Shown: one piece after another, positions 36,689 to 45,963 of the stretch
Layout of the letters: each line of letters begins with the position of its first letter
Numbering within the stretch: position 1 is the first letter of the stretch
From: Mesobacillus persicus
GTDB taxonomy: Bacteria > Bacillota > Bacilli > Bacillales > Cytobacillaceae
Length of the DNA stretch: 64,000 nucleotides
Assembly (NCBI RefSeq): GCF_900109925.1
Contig: NZ_FOBW01000001.1
Coordinates: forward strand, 310,001 to 374,000
Reading direction: 5' to 3'
Notes under the pieces: model-generated
The model's input: the letters and a program-made list of their open reading frames with translations, nothing else
The model's database searches: none
What the model was told of the DNA's origin: nothing
Made by a program: the position numbers and the translations under genes

Positions 36689-37189
36689 ATGGTGGTTCAG
36701 TATGATGAAAAAACGGAGAAAGTTCTCCAAGAAGTAAAGGAATATTACGGGTCGATTCCTCAGACTTATTACGCGACTGCAGACGCGGGGGTATTACCTA
36801 GACTGTGGGCCTTAGCTGGAGTGACGTTCAGAACTGGCGCAGCTGAACACGAAGATAAACGAATCTGTGCAGCTGTGATTGCCCACACCTTAGGAATTCA
36901 GGGATTGCTTGAGGCACACTTAATGATTTTAAAACACCAGATGGGCTGGAATCGCGAGCAGTTTGAACAACTTTTACAAGAAACCTACCCTGCTCGCATG
37001 AATGATAGACAGATTTTAGTCGCTAAACTAGCCAAAAGTCTAGCTGCTAACCCCGTTCATGTGGATAGAGAAGTTTTACAGGGACTTAAAAACCAAGGAT
37101 TATCAAAAGAAGGCATTGCTGAACTGATTGCTTTACATGGTTTCGTACGGTACATGGCTACATTTGTAAGCGTTTACGACATGGCTTAA
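36689..37189 (+). CDS. AhpD-like (carboxymuconolactone-decarboxylase fold) protein
   Basis: A 166-residue all-helical protein. VTFRTGAAEHEDKRICAAVIAHTLGIQGLLEAHLMILK has the helix pattern of the AhpD/CMD core, and the second half (YPARMNDRQILVAKLAKSL...GLSKEGIAELIALHG) matches the next helices. The usual CxxC pair of peroxidase-type AhpD is absent (only one Cys, in RICAAV), so thiol-peroxidase activity is unlikely. Function unknown. Good ribosome site; followed by a hairpin. Confidence 0.65.
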   Translation: MVVQYDEKTEKVLQEVKEYYGSIPQTYYATADAGVLPRLWALAGVTFRTGAAEHEDKRICAAVIAHTLGIQGLLEAHLMILKHQMGWNREQFEQLLQETYPARMNDRQILVAKLAKSLAANPVHVDREVLQGLKNQGLSKEGIAELIALHGFVRYMATFVSVYDMA

Positions 37190-37224
37190 TGTATTTTAGT
37201 AGATTGATAGCTTCAATACTTATT

Positions 37225-37258
37225 CTTGACCTGTGCCTTATATTTGGTACAGGTCAAG
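37225..37258 (+). terminator. Probable terminator of the AhpD-like gene
   Basis: CTTGACCTGT and ACAGGTCAAG pair perfectly; the U tail is interrupted. Confidence 0.6.
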
Positions 37259-37396
37259 TTATTTTCGGTTCTCCCTCAGTTTTTTCATCTGTTTAGGCTG
37301 TGTATACGTGACTGTTGTTTTTACTTAAGCTAAAGGTAAACGCATTGAACCGACCTATTCGCTTATCCATAATATTTAAGAGTCTCGTTCTTACTG

Positions 37397-38224
37397 TTAA
37401 TGTATTTGCTTTTCAAACAACACATGACGATCATTCAGCTTAGTGATGCGTTGAAGAAGGATTAGATTAAGTAATAGGATTGCTGCGGAAATCATCAGGG
37501 TGATTTCTACACCAACTAGAAACAAGCCGCTAGCTTGGCCGGCAATCATTCCGATTACTGGGAGGATAATGATTCCCGAAATATTTTGTGCTTCTTGGTA
37601 CGTCTTTACCCTTGATGAGATAAATAGATTTAATAGTACCGTCATTAATGTAACCATCGGCGATAAGCATGTTATAAGAACTATCCAGTTGCCTGATGGG
37701 AAAATGATTTCCTGAAATAACTGGTACCCTAATCCATTTATAATTAGTCCGCAAAGAATAAAACTGATAACTGAAACGAGAAAAGACGGTATAAAAGAGG
37801 CTACCGTTTTACTGATAAATAACGTTTTAATTGATACTGGTGAAAACAATAAACTCTCCAATGTCCGACGCTCCTTCTCCCCTACAAAACTATTGGCGGC
37901 AACGACACTTGCTGTGATGATCGGAACCAGTAAAAATAACGAAGGTAGGATATAGTTGATGAAAAGATAGACGATTTGTTGCTCTGGTGTCTCAGCGATC
38001 CTCTGTTTCGTTCCTATTTCATTTAAAAACATATCCAACATTTTCTGCATATCCGCCCCCATTGCCTTTTCAAGATCAAACAACAAAGCGGAACCAATCA
38101 AAATCGTTGGAAATACGATGGAAAAGATAATCGGGATGATGATAATCGTTGTTAATAAACTTTTCGTCCGATAAATGTCCCGTAAATCTTTTTTTATGAT
38201 TGCTTTCATCATCCTCTTATTCAT
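37397..38224 (-). CDS. ABC-2 type permease
   Basis: A 275-residue membrane subunit with six segments: one near the N-terminus (LLTTIIIIPIIFSIVFPTILI), a large outside loop, then five in the C-terminal half. VGEKERRTLESLLFSPVS after the second segment is the usual coupling-helix signature of NatB/ABC-2 exporters. It overlaps the ATPase gene by four bases and is translated with it. Role: export of an unknown drug, ion or peptide. Confidence 0.87.
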   Translation of the reverse strand: MNKRMMKAIIKKDLRDIYRTKSLLTTIIIIPIIFSIVFPTILIGSALLFDLEKAMGADMQKMLDMFLNEIGTKQRIAETPEQQIVYLFINYILPSLFLLVPIITASVVAANSFVGEKERRTLESLLFSPVSIKTLFISKTVASFIPSFLVSVISFILCGLIINGLGYQLFQEIIFPSGNWIVLITCLSPMVTLMTVLLNLFISSRVKTYQEAQNISGIIILPVIGMIAGQASGLFLVGVEITLMISAAILLLNLILLQRITKLNDRHVLFEKQIH

Positions 38225-39123
38225 CGATTGATCTTCTCCCTTACTTTAAAATAGATCGATTCAAGGTCATTATTAGCTATCTCGACAGAATAAACACGAT
38301 GATGTTTCAGTAGTTCTTTTAAAATAGTCGAAATTTCTTCTTTAGAAGGAAGCGTAATTGTCATTCCATTTTCGAACTTTTCGCATCGAAAGCCTAGAAA
38401 AGTTTTCTCCTGTGGAACATAATCCGTTGAAACACTTACAACGATTTCGGTTAAATATTTTTGCTCGAGCTCTTGTTTAGAGCCTTGTTCAACTATTGTT
38501 TTGTTTTCTAAAAAAGCGAAGGAATCACAAATCGGTTCAAGTTGATGAAGCACATGTGAACAGAGAATAATCGTGGTGCCTGTTTGTTGATTGTAGGTTT
38601 TAAGGTAGGAGAGAACCATTTTAATCCCATCAGGGTCTAATCCGTTGGTAGGCTCATCTAAGAACAAAATCTTGGGATTATGTAACAACGCTTTTGAGAG
38701 GGCGAGCCGCTTTTTCATCCCGGTACTGTATGTACCAACTGGTTTATGTTGATGGTCTACTAGCTCGAATAATTCAAGCAATCTCTTAATTTGAGCATTA
38801 TCCTCAACACCATAAAGTTCAGCAAAGAATTCTAGATTCTCTAATCCACTCATTTGGTGATAAAGACCGGCACTTTCTGTGACAATCCCCGATATCGCCC
38901 TGATGTCGTCACTCTGGGTGGGACTTAGCCCCATGATTGAAATCGTCCCAGCATCCGCTTTAATCACCCCGTTTAAAATCCGAATTACCGTGGTCTTCCC
39001 CGCCCCATTTGGACCTAAAAGGCCAACAATTTCCCCTGCTTTCACCTGAAAATCAACATCCTTTAACACTTGTTGACTCCCAAAGGATTTCGAAACTCCC
39101 CTAACCTCGATCATCTCAACCAC
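38221..39123 (-). CDS. ABC transporter ATP-binding protein
   Basis: A 300-residue ATPase partner of the ABC-2 permease. Walker A is LLGPNGAGKTTVI, the signature motif is deviant (YSTGMKKRLALSKAL instead of LSGGQ), and Walker B is KILFLDEPTNGLDP. The changed signature and the C-terminal extension of about 80 residues are usual in ABC-2 exporters such as NatA. The start is GTG behind GAGGAG. The permease gene follows with a four-base overlap. Confidence 0.9.
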   Translation of the reverse strand: MVEMIEVRGVSKSFGSQQVLKDVDFQVKAGEIVGLLGPNGAGKTTVIRILNGVIKADAGTISIMGLSPTQSDDIRAISGIVTESAGLYHQMSGLENLEFFAELYGVEDNAQIKRLLELFELVDHQHKPVGTYSTGMKKRLALSKALLHNPKILFLDEPTNGLDPDGIKMVLSYLKTYNQQTGTTIILCSHVLHQLEPICDSFAFLENKTIVEQGSKQELEQKYLTEIVVSVSTDYVPQEKTFLGFRCEKFENGMTITLPSKEEISTILKELLKHHRVYSVEIANNDLESIYFKVREKINR

Positions 39124-39158
39124 TTATACTCCTCCTCGTAAATGGTAAATAACTGGAT

Positions 39159-39171
39159 GGTGCCTGGCACC
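39159..39171. repeat. Short palindrome GGTGCCTGGCACC
   Basis: A 13-base palindrome between the ABC and liv operons. A related form (ACACCTGGTAC on the minus strand near 26950) lies before des. Such elements recur in Bacillus intergenic DNA; the function is unknown. Confidence 0.45.
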
Positions 39172-39279
39172 TAGGATAACTTTACTATAAATGACAGGAT
39201 GTTTATTTAAAAGAATTTTTTTCCAATTTTCTCGTGCAAAAAAGGCTGACATCTGTGTGTCAGCCTGTGTTGTAAGTAT

Positions 39280-39990
39280 TTAACTAGATTTACGACCTAG
39301 ATATGCTTCCATGATTCGTGGATCGTTTAGGAGGTCTGATGATTTTCCATCTGCGATGATTTTACCTGTTTCTAGTACATAACCATAATCAGAGACTTTC
39401 AACGCTTGTCTGGCGTTTTGTTCAACTAGTAGCACGGTTGTGCCGGTTTGGTTGATTTCTTTGATGATCTTAAAAATATCTGCGACAACGAGCGGTGCAA
39501 GTCCCATGGAAGGCTCATCTAGAAGCAAAAGCTTTGGACGGCTCATAATCGCTCGAGCGATTGCAAGCATTTGTTGCTGGCCACCGGAAAGTGTTCCGCC
39601 AAGCTGTTTCTCTCTTTCTTTTAAAATTGGAAAGCGTGCAAACATCCTTTCGAGATCCTGGTCGATTTCATTGTCTTTTCGATGGTAAGCTCCCATTTCA
39701 AGGTTCTCTAAAACCGTCATTCCAGCAAGGATTTGGCGCCCTTCTGGAACGAGCGCAATTCCTTTCTTTAACTGCTGGTCAGGTCTTAAGCCGGTTACGT
39801 CCTCACCGAGAAATTCGATTTTCCCCTCTTGTGGTTTTAATAAACCAGAAATCGTCTTCATTGTCGTCGTTTTCCCTGCTCCGTTGGCACCGAGTATCGT
39901 GACAATGCTTCCTTCTTCGACTTCAAGTGATATATTTTTTAAGACTTGAATTTTCCCGTAAAAGGCATTGATTCCATTTACCTTAAGCAT
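39280..39990 (-). CDS. livF: Branched-chain amino-acid ABC transporter ATPase LivF
   Basis: The second ATPase of the high-affinity importer for leucine, isoleucine and valine. The 236-residue product has Walker A GANGAGKTT, signature LSGGQQQMLAIARA and Walker B LLLLDEPSMGLAP, the last being typical of LivF. The start at 39990 is chosen for its GAGGAGGAAG; the frame continues 39 codons further upstream inside livG without support. It overlaps the end of livG by eight bases. Last gene of the five-gene liv operon. Confidence 0.93.
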   Translation of the reverse strand: MLKVNGINAFYGKIQVLKNISLEVEEGSIVTILGANGAGKTTTMKTISGLLKPQEGKIEFLGEDVTGLRPDQQLKKGIALVPEGRQILAGMTVLENLEMGAYHRKDNEIDQDLERMFARFPILKEREKQLGGTLSGGQQQMLAIARAIMSRPKLLLLDEPSMGLAPLVVADIFKIIKEINQTGTTVLLVEQNARQALKVSDYGYVLETGKIIADGKSSDLLNDPRIMEAYLGRKSS

Positions 39991-40756
39991 ATTCTTCTTC
40001 CTCCTCACTTCCGAGGTAGGCCTCGATGACTTGTGGGTTGTTTTGAATTTCTGTTGGCGTTCCTTCTGCAATCTTTTTGCCGAAATTGAGTACGGCAATT
40101 CGGTCACATAACTTCATGACAAGTGGCATATCATGCTCAATTAATAGAACTGTAACCCCTCTAGACTGAATCTTTTTAATTAATTGAAATAAGTCATCCG
40201 TTTCCGTCTCGTTCATCCCTGCGGCCGGTTCATCTAATAAAAGCAGATTCGGGTCGCTTGCCATGGCACGAGCAATTTCTAATCTTCGCTGCTGTCCATA
40301 AGCGAGGTTTTCTGCCGATACTTCAGCAAAGTCTTTAAGTCCCACGAATTCAAGCAATTCTGTTGCACGCGAACGGATATGTTCTTCTTCTTTCCGCTGC
40401 GATTTTGTTCGGAAAACACTACTTAACACACCAGATTTGCTTCGGCAATGAACACCAACCATGACATTCTCTTCCGCTGTCATCAGAGGGAAGAGACGAA
40501 TGTTTTGGAACGTTCGGCAAATGCCTTTTTCGGTAATCTTATTCGGTTTTAATCCATTGATGTTCTCTTCCTTAAAAATGACCTCACCTGATGACAACGG
40601 AAACATTGACGTAATCAAATTAAACATCGTTGTTTTCCCAGCGCCATTTGGTCCAATCAGGCCAAAAATCTCACCTTTTTGAATCGAAAAAGAGACATCA
40701 GAAACTGCAGCGAGACCACCGAAGTTTTTACATGCTTTTTTCACTTCTAGAACCAT
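39983..40756 (-). CDS. livG: Branched-chain amino-acid ABC transporter ATPase LivG
   Basis: The first ATPase of the importer, 257 aa. Walker A is GPNGAGKTT, signature YGQQRRLEIARA (the LivG variant of LSGGQ), Walker B LLLLDEPAAGMN. The characteristic LivG insert TFQNIRLFPLMTAEENVMVG is present. The ATG at 40756 with AAGGGG eight bases upstream is preferred over a GTG nine bases earlier. The start lies within the end of livM (29-bp overlap), so expression is coupled. Confidence 0.94.
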   Translation of the reverse strand: MVLEVKKACKNFGGLAAVSDVSFSIQKGEIFGLIGPNGAGKTTMFNLITSMFPLSSGEVIFKEENINGLKPNKITEKGICRTFQNIRLFPLMTAEENVMVGVHCRSKSGVLSSVFRTKSQRKEEEHIRSRATELLEFVGLKDFAEVSAENLAYGQQRRLEIARAMASDPNLLLLDEPAAGMNETETDDLFQLIKKIQSRGVTVLLIEHDMPLVMKLCDRIAVLNFGKKIAEGTPTEIQNNPQVIEAYLGSEEEEEYA

Positions 40757-41705
40757 GTTTGACACCCCTTTTCGAAACTTTCGATTTAATCCAATTGATG
40801 ATAGTTACATCAATAAGGCCTTGTGGACGGACAGCCATCAAGATGATAATCATTAAACCATAAATCATATAACGATATTCACTGATAAAGCGCAACACCT
40901 CTGGTAAGAAGGTAAGGAAAATTGCACCAAATATTGGTCCCCAGATTACTTCACTTCCACCGAAGATAGTAAATACTAAAATATCGACGGCTCGATGGTA
41001 TGAAAAGTCAGCCGGGCTAATATAGGCAAGAACATGAGCATATAAACTACCAGCAAACCCTGCAAGTAATGCCCCTTGCGTAAAAGCTAAAACCTTATAA
41101 TACGTGATATTGATTCCCATTGATTCGGCCGCTTTTTCATCAAGATTGATGGCCGCATAGGCACGTCCGACACGAGAGCGACTTTGTCTCCTGAAGAACC
41201 AAACTAGGAATACAGTAATCACTAAAAGTAGAAAAAAGATACTTAGAAAGATAAATTGATTGTTTTGAAGACCTAAGCTTTGCGGGTTAAACCCAAACTC
41301 TTTAAACGTTTTAAGGATCTCACGTCCAATATGGGGAATCCCCGATATTCCAACCGATCCTTTCGTTAACGATTCCCAGTTAACAAACACAACCCTGATA
41401 ACTTCACCAAACCCTAGGGTAACAATCGCTAAATAGACACCTTGTAGCCTTAGGGTAGGAACACCGATCAAAATACCAAACAAACCTGCGATTAATGTTC
41501 CAGCAATAACACCTACTATAATCGGGAGCTCAAAATGAATGGTCAAAAGAGCGGAAGTATAAGCTCCCAAGCCCATAAAACCAGCACTAGCTAGTGATAA
41601 TTGCCCTGTAGATAGTGGGACAAAAACACTTAGGGCGAGAATAATATTGATTAAAACAAAACAGCCAATTTGCAAATAATATGGATTGATAAATTCAGCT
41701 AGCAT
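40728..41705 (-). CDS. livM: Branched-chain amino-acid ABC permease LivM
   Basis: A 325-residue permease with about ten membrane segments. LSLASAGFMGLGAYTSALL, VYLAIVTLGFGEVIR and SLYAHVLAYISPADFSYHRAVDILVFTIFGG are LivM signatures. It is 12 bp downstream of livH and overlaps livG. Together with LivH it forms the translocation channel. Confidence 0.94.
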   Translation of the reverse strand: MLAEFINPYYLQIGCFVLINIILALSVFVPLSTGQLSLASAGFMGLGAYTSALLTIHFELPIIVGVIAGTLIAGLFGILIGVPTLRLQGVYLAIVTLGFGEVIRVVFVNWESLTKGSVGISGIPHIGREILKTFKEFGFNPQSLGLQNNQFIFLSIFFLLLVITVFLVWFFRRQSRSRVGRAYAAINLDEKAAESMGINITYYKVLAFTQGALLAGFAGSLYAHVLAYISPADFSYHRAVDILVFTIFGGSEVIWGPIFGAIFLTFLPEVLRFISEYRYMIYGLMIIILMAVRPQGLIDVTIINWIKSKVSKRGVKHGSRSEKSM

Positions 41706-41717
41706 TGGTACACCTTC

Positions 41718-42593
41718 TTACGTTGTGATTTTTTTACCAAATAAACCTTGTGGTCTGATAAGAAGAATAACGATAATTGCCAAGAAAGCAATCGCATCCT
41801 TGTAACCAGAATCTCCGTAGACAACGACGAAGGTTTCTGCTAATCCAAGAATAAGACCACCAGCCATTGCTCCACGTACATTGCCCATTCCACCAAGGAT
41901 AATAATCGCTAAACCTTTTAATCCCATTGATAATCCCATCTGTGGGTTAACGGAGTTAAAAGCCATCCCGACAAGAATTCCTGCTATTCCACCCATTGCT
42001 GAAGCAATGATGACTGTCATCGTAATAATTCTTTTTGTATCGACGCCGAGAAGACTGGCAGTTTCAAGGTTCTCAGCTGTTGCTCTTAAGGCCTTCCCTG
42101 CTTTTGTTTTCCCAAGCCAGAAGGAAAGTGCAACCATTAACAGGATCGAAATGACAAAAATAACGATTTGTACTAAATAAACGGTAATCGAACCAATTTG
42201 AAAGTTGATTTCTGCAAATGGAGCTTCAAAAGGCCTGTTCCCAGCACCGAACATATGATGGGAAAGGTTTTCCAAGAAAATCGAAACCCCAATCGTACTA
42301 ATTAAGGGGGCTAAATGCGATACTCCTTGCTTGCTTCGAAGTGGTCTTAAGGCAAAATTTTCGAGAAAATATCCTAAAATGGCTGTAACTAGAATCGCCG
42401 CTGCAAAGGCTACCCAAAGTGGGGCATCAAATATCGAGGTTATCATGACACCGATAAAGGCACCGAACATGAAGATTTCCCCGTGTGCCATGTTAATGAT
42501 GCCAAGGACCCCGAAAACAAGTGTAAAACCAAGGGCTACGATTGCGTAAATACTTCCTAATGTTAATCCGTTAATCAGTTGTTCTATTAACAA
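41718..42593 (-). CDS. livH: Branched-chain amino-acid ABC permease LivH
   Basis: A 291-residue permease. It begins LIEQLINGLTLGSIYAIVALGFTLVFGVLGIINMAHGE, the standard LivH start, and includes GKALRATAENLETASLLGVD, the cytoplasmic coupling loop that meets the ATPases. The start codon is TTG with AGGTGA six bases upstream. A hairpin lies between it and the upstream binding-protein gene. Confidence 0.94.
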   Translation of the reverse strand: MLIEQLINGLTLGSIYAIVALGFTLVFGVLGIINMAHGEIFMFGAFIGVMITSIFDAPLWVAFAAAILVTAILGYFLENFALRPLRSKQGVSHLAPLISTIGVSIFLENLSHHMFGAGNRPFEAPFAEINFQIGSITVYLVQIVIFVISILLMVALSFWLGKTKAGKALRATAENLETASLLGVDTKRIITMTVIIASAMGGIAGILVGMAFNSVNPQMGLSMGLKGLAIIILGGMGNVRGAMAGGLILGLAETFVVVYGDSGYKDAIAFLAIIVILLIRPQGLFGKKITT

Positions 42594-42634
42594 GGCATCT
42601 CACCTACTTACGTATTTTTTATGAGTCGTTATGA

Positions 42635-42688
42635 AGGAAAAGGCAGCATAACCCATAGTAAGCATGTAAGCTTTGGGATAACACTGCC
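42635..42688 (-). terminator. Partial terminator between livJ and livH
   Basis: GGCAG pairs with CTGCC around imperfect inner pairs (CCCA/TGGG), followed on the minus strand by TTTTCC. Such elements often keep the binding protein in excess of the membrane complex. Confidence 0.55.
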
Positions 42689-42790
42689 CGAAAATGCATT
42701 TCATTCATGAATCAAAATTTGAGTAAAAATTGTCTTCATTACTTATGAATTTCACTTTGTCGAACCATGTTGTGTGTGTAGGAGTCTAAA

Positions 42791-43951
42791 TTATTCGAAA
42801 ACTTTGAAGGCGCCATCTTCAATGACTAATACAGTTGGTGTCATGATAACGTCCCCTTCTGCGTCAAAAGCAAAATCACCTAAGATTCCAGTAATCTTTA
42901 CTTCTGCTAGTGCATCACGGAAAGCGTCACGGTCATTTGAACCAGCATTTTTCAATGCTTCAGCATAAATGTAAAGAGCGTCGTAAGCTTGTGCAGCAAA
43001 TTGGTCAGGTTTTTTACCATACTTTTCTTCAAACTTGCTGACAAATTCTTGAACTTTTGGATCGTCCTTCTCCGCGTACCAAGGTGTAGCAACAATTAAC
43101 CCATCTGCAGCGTCACCAGCGATTTCGATTACTTCTGGAGAGTTAAACCCATTTCCGCCAACAAACGGGACGTCAATTCCCATTTTACGGGCTTGGTCCA
43201 TAATAACGGCTCCTTCATTATATAGAGCAGAAGCTAGAATTAAGTCTGGATTTAAGCCTTTGATCTTTGTTAACTGAGCGTTATAGTCTGATTGACCTTT
43301 TTGGAAGGTTTCAATCGTTAAAATTTCTAAGCCCTTTTCCTCGGCAGCAGCTTTCATCGTATCGAATCCCGACTTTGTGAATACATCATCGTTTCCATAA
43401 AGGATGGCTACTTTTTTGGCATCGTACTTCTCAATTGCTTTATCAATCGATGCAGGGATGGCTAGTGCTTCAGGAAGAGAGTTACGGAAAATATATTCGC
43501 CGATTTGTGGAATTCCTTCAGCAGTTGTCGAAGTTCCGATTGTTGGCACACCATTTAAATCAGCTTCAGGTCCAACTACATTCATTTCTGTACTAAGGGT
43601 TGGTCCAATTAAAGCTGTTACGTTCTCTGAGTTCATTAGCTTTTGTGCAGCTGTTAACGCTTGGTCCTGTTTTCCGGCAGAATCTTCAATAATTAGGTTA
43701 ATTTCTACCTCACCTTTTGCGTTGATTTCTTCAAGCGCTAACTCTAGCCCGCTTGTGATTGCTTCTCCGTATGCAGCCCCTGATCCACTAAGATAAGAAA
43801 CAACACCGATATCCGCTTTTACTACTCCACCGTCGGTTGCTTGTCCATCAGCTTCCCCAGATGTTTGTTCTCCGCCACCTCCACAGGCAGCTAAAGCAAG
43901 CATACTTGCCAATGCGGAAAACTGTGCCACTTTTTTAATTGTCCTTTTCAT
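42791..43951 (-). CDS. livJ: Branched-chain amino-acid-binding lipoprotein
   Basis: The substrate-binding subunit, 386 aa. The signal peptide ends in LALAAC (lipid-modified Cys23), then a glycine/acidic linker precedes a periplasmic-binding-protein type I fold (IGVVSYLSGSGAAYGEAITSGLELALEEINA, ALIGPTLSTE, VAILYGNDD). It is the first gene of the liv operon. A CodY-like box and a possible SigA promoter lie upstream. Specificity among Leu, Ile and Val cannot be read from sequence. Confidence 0.93.
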   Translation of the reverse strand: MKRTIKKVAQFSALASMLALAACGGGGEQTSGEADGQATDGGVVKADIGVVSYLSGSGAAYGEAITSGLELALEEINAKGEVEINLIIEDSAGKQDQALTAAQKLMNSENVTALIGPTLSTEMNVVGPEADLNGVPTIGTSTTAEGIPQIGEYIFRNSLPEALAIPASIDKAIEKYDAKKVAILYGNDDVFTKSGFDTMKAAAEEKGLEILTIETFQKGQSDYNAQLTKIKGLNPDLILASALYNEGAVIMDQARKMGIDVPFVGGNGFNSPEVIEIAGDAADGLIVATPWYAEKDDPKVQEFVSKFEEKYGKKPDQFAAQAYDALYIYAEALKNAGSNDRDAFRDALAEVKITGILGDFAFDAEGDVIMTPTVLVIEDGAFKVFE

Positions 43952-44044
43952 TCTCTTACCCCCATTGTTTTGAATTATCTTAATATTTCAAAAGCCTATT
44001 CTTATTTAAATACAAAACTTCAAGATTGTAAACCATATTGATAT

Positions 44045-44059
44045 AATATTCTGAAAAAA
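44045..44059 (-). promoter_or_regulatory. Possible CodY box upstream of liv
   Basis: AATATTCTGAAAAAA has three mismatches to AATTTTCWGAAAATT. It lies about 95 bp before livJ, upstream of a TTTACA/TTAAAT promoter candidate (44004-44033). Regulation of BCAA uptake by CodY would be expected. Confidence 0.4.
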
Positions 44060-44336
44060 ACTGAAAAATATTTATTTGAGGACCTATTAACAATCCTATC
44101 CAATTAGAAAGTTAAGTTCATTCATGTCAGGACTATTTTCCTAACGAATACCGATTGTATCCATTTTTATGAACCATTGGGTCCTAACAAAGTTAAAAGT
44201 TAAATAGATTCTAGCTAAAGGGGCAAGAACAATATTGTTATTATAATCCTCGATTTATGCTTACACGGTGCATACCTTTATTTATGTGAGATCAAAATAC
44301 GGTGGGGAAAATGATGAAGAAAAGAGGAATTAGGTT

Positions 44337-44627
44337 ATGAAGGAAATTTTACAACAAATAAAAGACGATTTAGAAAAGTGCTACAGCAATCCAGAAAGTT
44401 TTGATTTGGACCGTAGTATCCAACAACTTCAATTCGCAATCGGGCAAAATGGGGATAAAGGAACGACGCTTGAGGATACGATGACTGCCTTAACTCAAGC
44501 GAAACATGCATTACCCCAGCTCGAGAATGCAGGTGATGTGGCATCCTCTGCTGCATTTGGACAAGCTTTTAATGCACTCGAACATGCATTAAAGTCTTAC
44601 ATGGATACCGACAATGATCCTGTTTAG
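44337..44627 (+). CDS. Small acidic protein of 96 residues
   Basis: ATG behind GAGGAATTAGG, then 96 codons and a strong terminator. The protein is mainly helical and acidic (pattern LQQIKDDLEKCYSNPESFDLDRS and FNALEHALKSYMDTDND), without signal or membrane segments. I do not recognise the family. It is divergent from the liv operon, whose promoter region it shares. The ribosome site, codon usage and terminator make a real gene likely. Confidence 0.65.
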   Translation: MKEILQQIKDDLEKCYSNPESFDLDRSIQQLQFAIGQNGDKGTTLEDTMTALTQAKHALPQLENAGDVASSAAFGQAFNALEHALKSYMDTDNDPV

Positions 44628-44632
44628 ATAAA

Positions 44633-44660
44633 AAAACCCTGGAGGGCTCCCCAGGGTTCT
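44633..44660. terminator. Bidirectional terminator
   Basis: AACCCTGG pairs with CCAGGGTT, with A and T runs on the two sides, between convergent genes. Confidence 0.8.
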
Positions 44661-45222
44661 AATTGTTTGAGTTCACAATTTTAAAGGATTGGCGATGAAA
44701 ATTGGTTATATGATTAAAAGCTTCTTTTCCGCTCGAAGGTGGACTGGTTTGATGGAGGGGCAGAACCATCGCAAGGTAAGGCTCCGGAACCCAAATGTAG
44801 TGATGGATATAATCATTTAACAATATAAATCCACAGCTTTCCCAAAAGTGGATCCGGTTAAGGTTTTCACTTGCTTTCTCGGCTTCTACCTCTAACAAAA
44901 TTGACTGAAAACTTTGCTGATTTACAGCCCAATTTTTGATGTAAAGGGATAACTCGTTACCTATTCCTTGTCGTTGGTTGGCCTTTTTCACAGCTAAATA
45001 GTCAATGATGAGGTATTGCGACTCTTTAGTGGATCCAGTCAACGCCATTGCAACCGGTTTGTTTTCTTCGATTCCAATATGAAAGGTGCATAGGCCTTTT
45101 TCAAACATATTTCGGATAATTTTCTCTGGTTTTGCGCCATGATCAGGAAAAGCCTCGTAATAAATGTCCTTTATGTTCAGCCATAGAGTTTCGTCCCATA
45201 CGTTGGTGGTGAGGAATTTCAT
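44659..45222 (-). CDS. GNAT-family N-acetyltransferase
   Basis: A 187-residue acetyltransferase. The acetyl-CoA motif A is VKKANQRQGIGNELSLYI (Q/RxxGxG/A form), preceded by the LIIDYLAV strand and followed by LEVEAEKASENLNRIHFWESCGF. The C-terminal 30 residues are a variable tail. Substrate unknown. AAGGAG precedes the ATG; monocistronic. Confidence 0.82.
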   Translation of the reverse strand: MKFLTTNVWDETLWLNIKDIYYEAFPDHGAKPEKIIRNMFEKGLCTFHIGIEENKPVAMALTGSTKESQYLIIDYLAVKKANQRQGIGNELSLYIKNWAVNQQSFQSILLEVEAEKASENLNRIHFWESCGFILLNDYIHHYIWVPEPYLAMVLPLHQTSPPSSGKEAFNHITNFHRQSFKIVNSNN

Positions 45223-45334
45223 GATCGATATCTCCTTGTCATCTGTGTGGTGAATTATTATCGGGGAGGTATTTTAACCTGCTAAACGGTGCATAATGTT
45301 CTTTATCAACCTAGGCGTTTTATTCAATGTAGTG

Positions 45335-45619
45335 TTACTTCCTCTTCCGCTCTTTAGATTTTTTTATTCTCATTATCTTTGTCGAAGGCTGTTTTCGAAT
45401 CCATTTGATAAAACGAGCAAGTTTTTCGTCTTCACGAAGCTCTTTTAACGTTGATAGGCGGAGGGCGATTTCCTGGTTTGTGTATAAAGCGTGGATTTGT
45501 TTGTGGCATGGAATACATAGATCTGCTGTTTCACCAAAGGTTCCACCCATTTCCTTCGGAAGCAGATGATGAACAGTTGTTTCTACCTCCTTTCTTCCGC
45601 AAAGCTCACACATATTCAT
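45335..45619 (-). CDS. HNH-endonuclease-fold small protein
   Basis: A 94-residue protein with CELCGRKEVETTVHHLLPKEMGG and LCIPCHKQIHALY: a Cys4 zinc site enclosing the HNH-type HH dyad and the final His. The C-terminus is strongly basic (MRIKKSKERKRK), fitting nucleic-acid binding. It is like B. subtilis YisB. AAGGAGG precedes the ATG. It may nick or cut DNA, but activity is not certain. Confidence 0.78.
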   Translation of the reverse strand: MNMCELCGRKEVETTVHHLLPKEMGGTFGETADLCIPCHKQIHALYTNQEIALRLSTLKELREDEKLARFIKWIRKQPSTKIMRIKKSKERKRK

Positions 45620-45771
45620 AAAACTACCTCCTTAGGAACTTACTGATTACATTATTTGCTGTTTTGTCTAAAATATTACGGATTGGAATAAGGTTTTTAG
45701 TTAAATACAAGCTGATAAGCTATTTAAGCATCTTGTTCGTTGGTAATGAGGTCGGTTCCTCCCATCTCTTG

Positions 45772-45864
45772 GAGTTATGCATCGTTTGAACTGAGTTATG
45801 CATTAATTATCTTTAGTTATGGATTGATTATGTTCGAATATGGATTGATTCTTCAAAGTTATTG
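45772..45864. repeat. Four tandem 21-bp repeats
   Basis: Units at 45772-45792, 45793-45813, 45814-45834 and 45835-45855, each about two helical turns long, share the core GTTATGSATTGATT. A partial fifth unit follows. It lies in a 340-bp gap downstream of the nir operon and upstream of the HNH gene, with no other feature. Confidence 0.7.
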
Positions 45865-45904
45865 AAAAAATGGTGACTGAATTGTGACAACTATAAACTT
45901 CAAA

Positions 45905-45952
45905 TAAAAAAATGCCACAAACAGTTCATGGTACACTGCCAATGACATTTTT
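45905..45952 (-). terminator. Terminator of the nir operon
   Basis: AAAAATG and CATTTTT ends pair, with an inner CAGT/ACTG stem; the minus strand continues in a T run. Confidence 0.65.
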
Positions 45953-45963
45953 ATAGTGAATCT

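Noticed and set aside
43404-43796. 130-codon frame opposite livJ
   Set aside because: Shadow of the binding-protein gene; Ser/Ala-rich composition typical of reversed codons.
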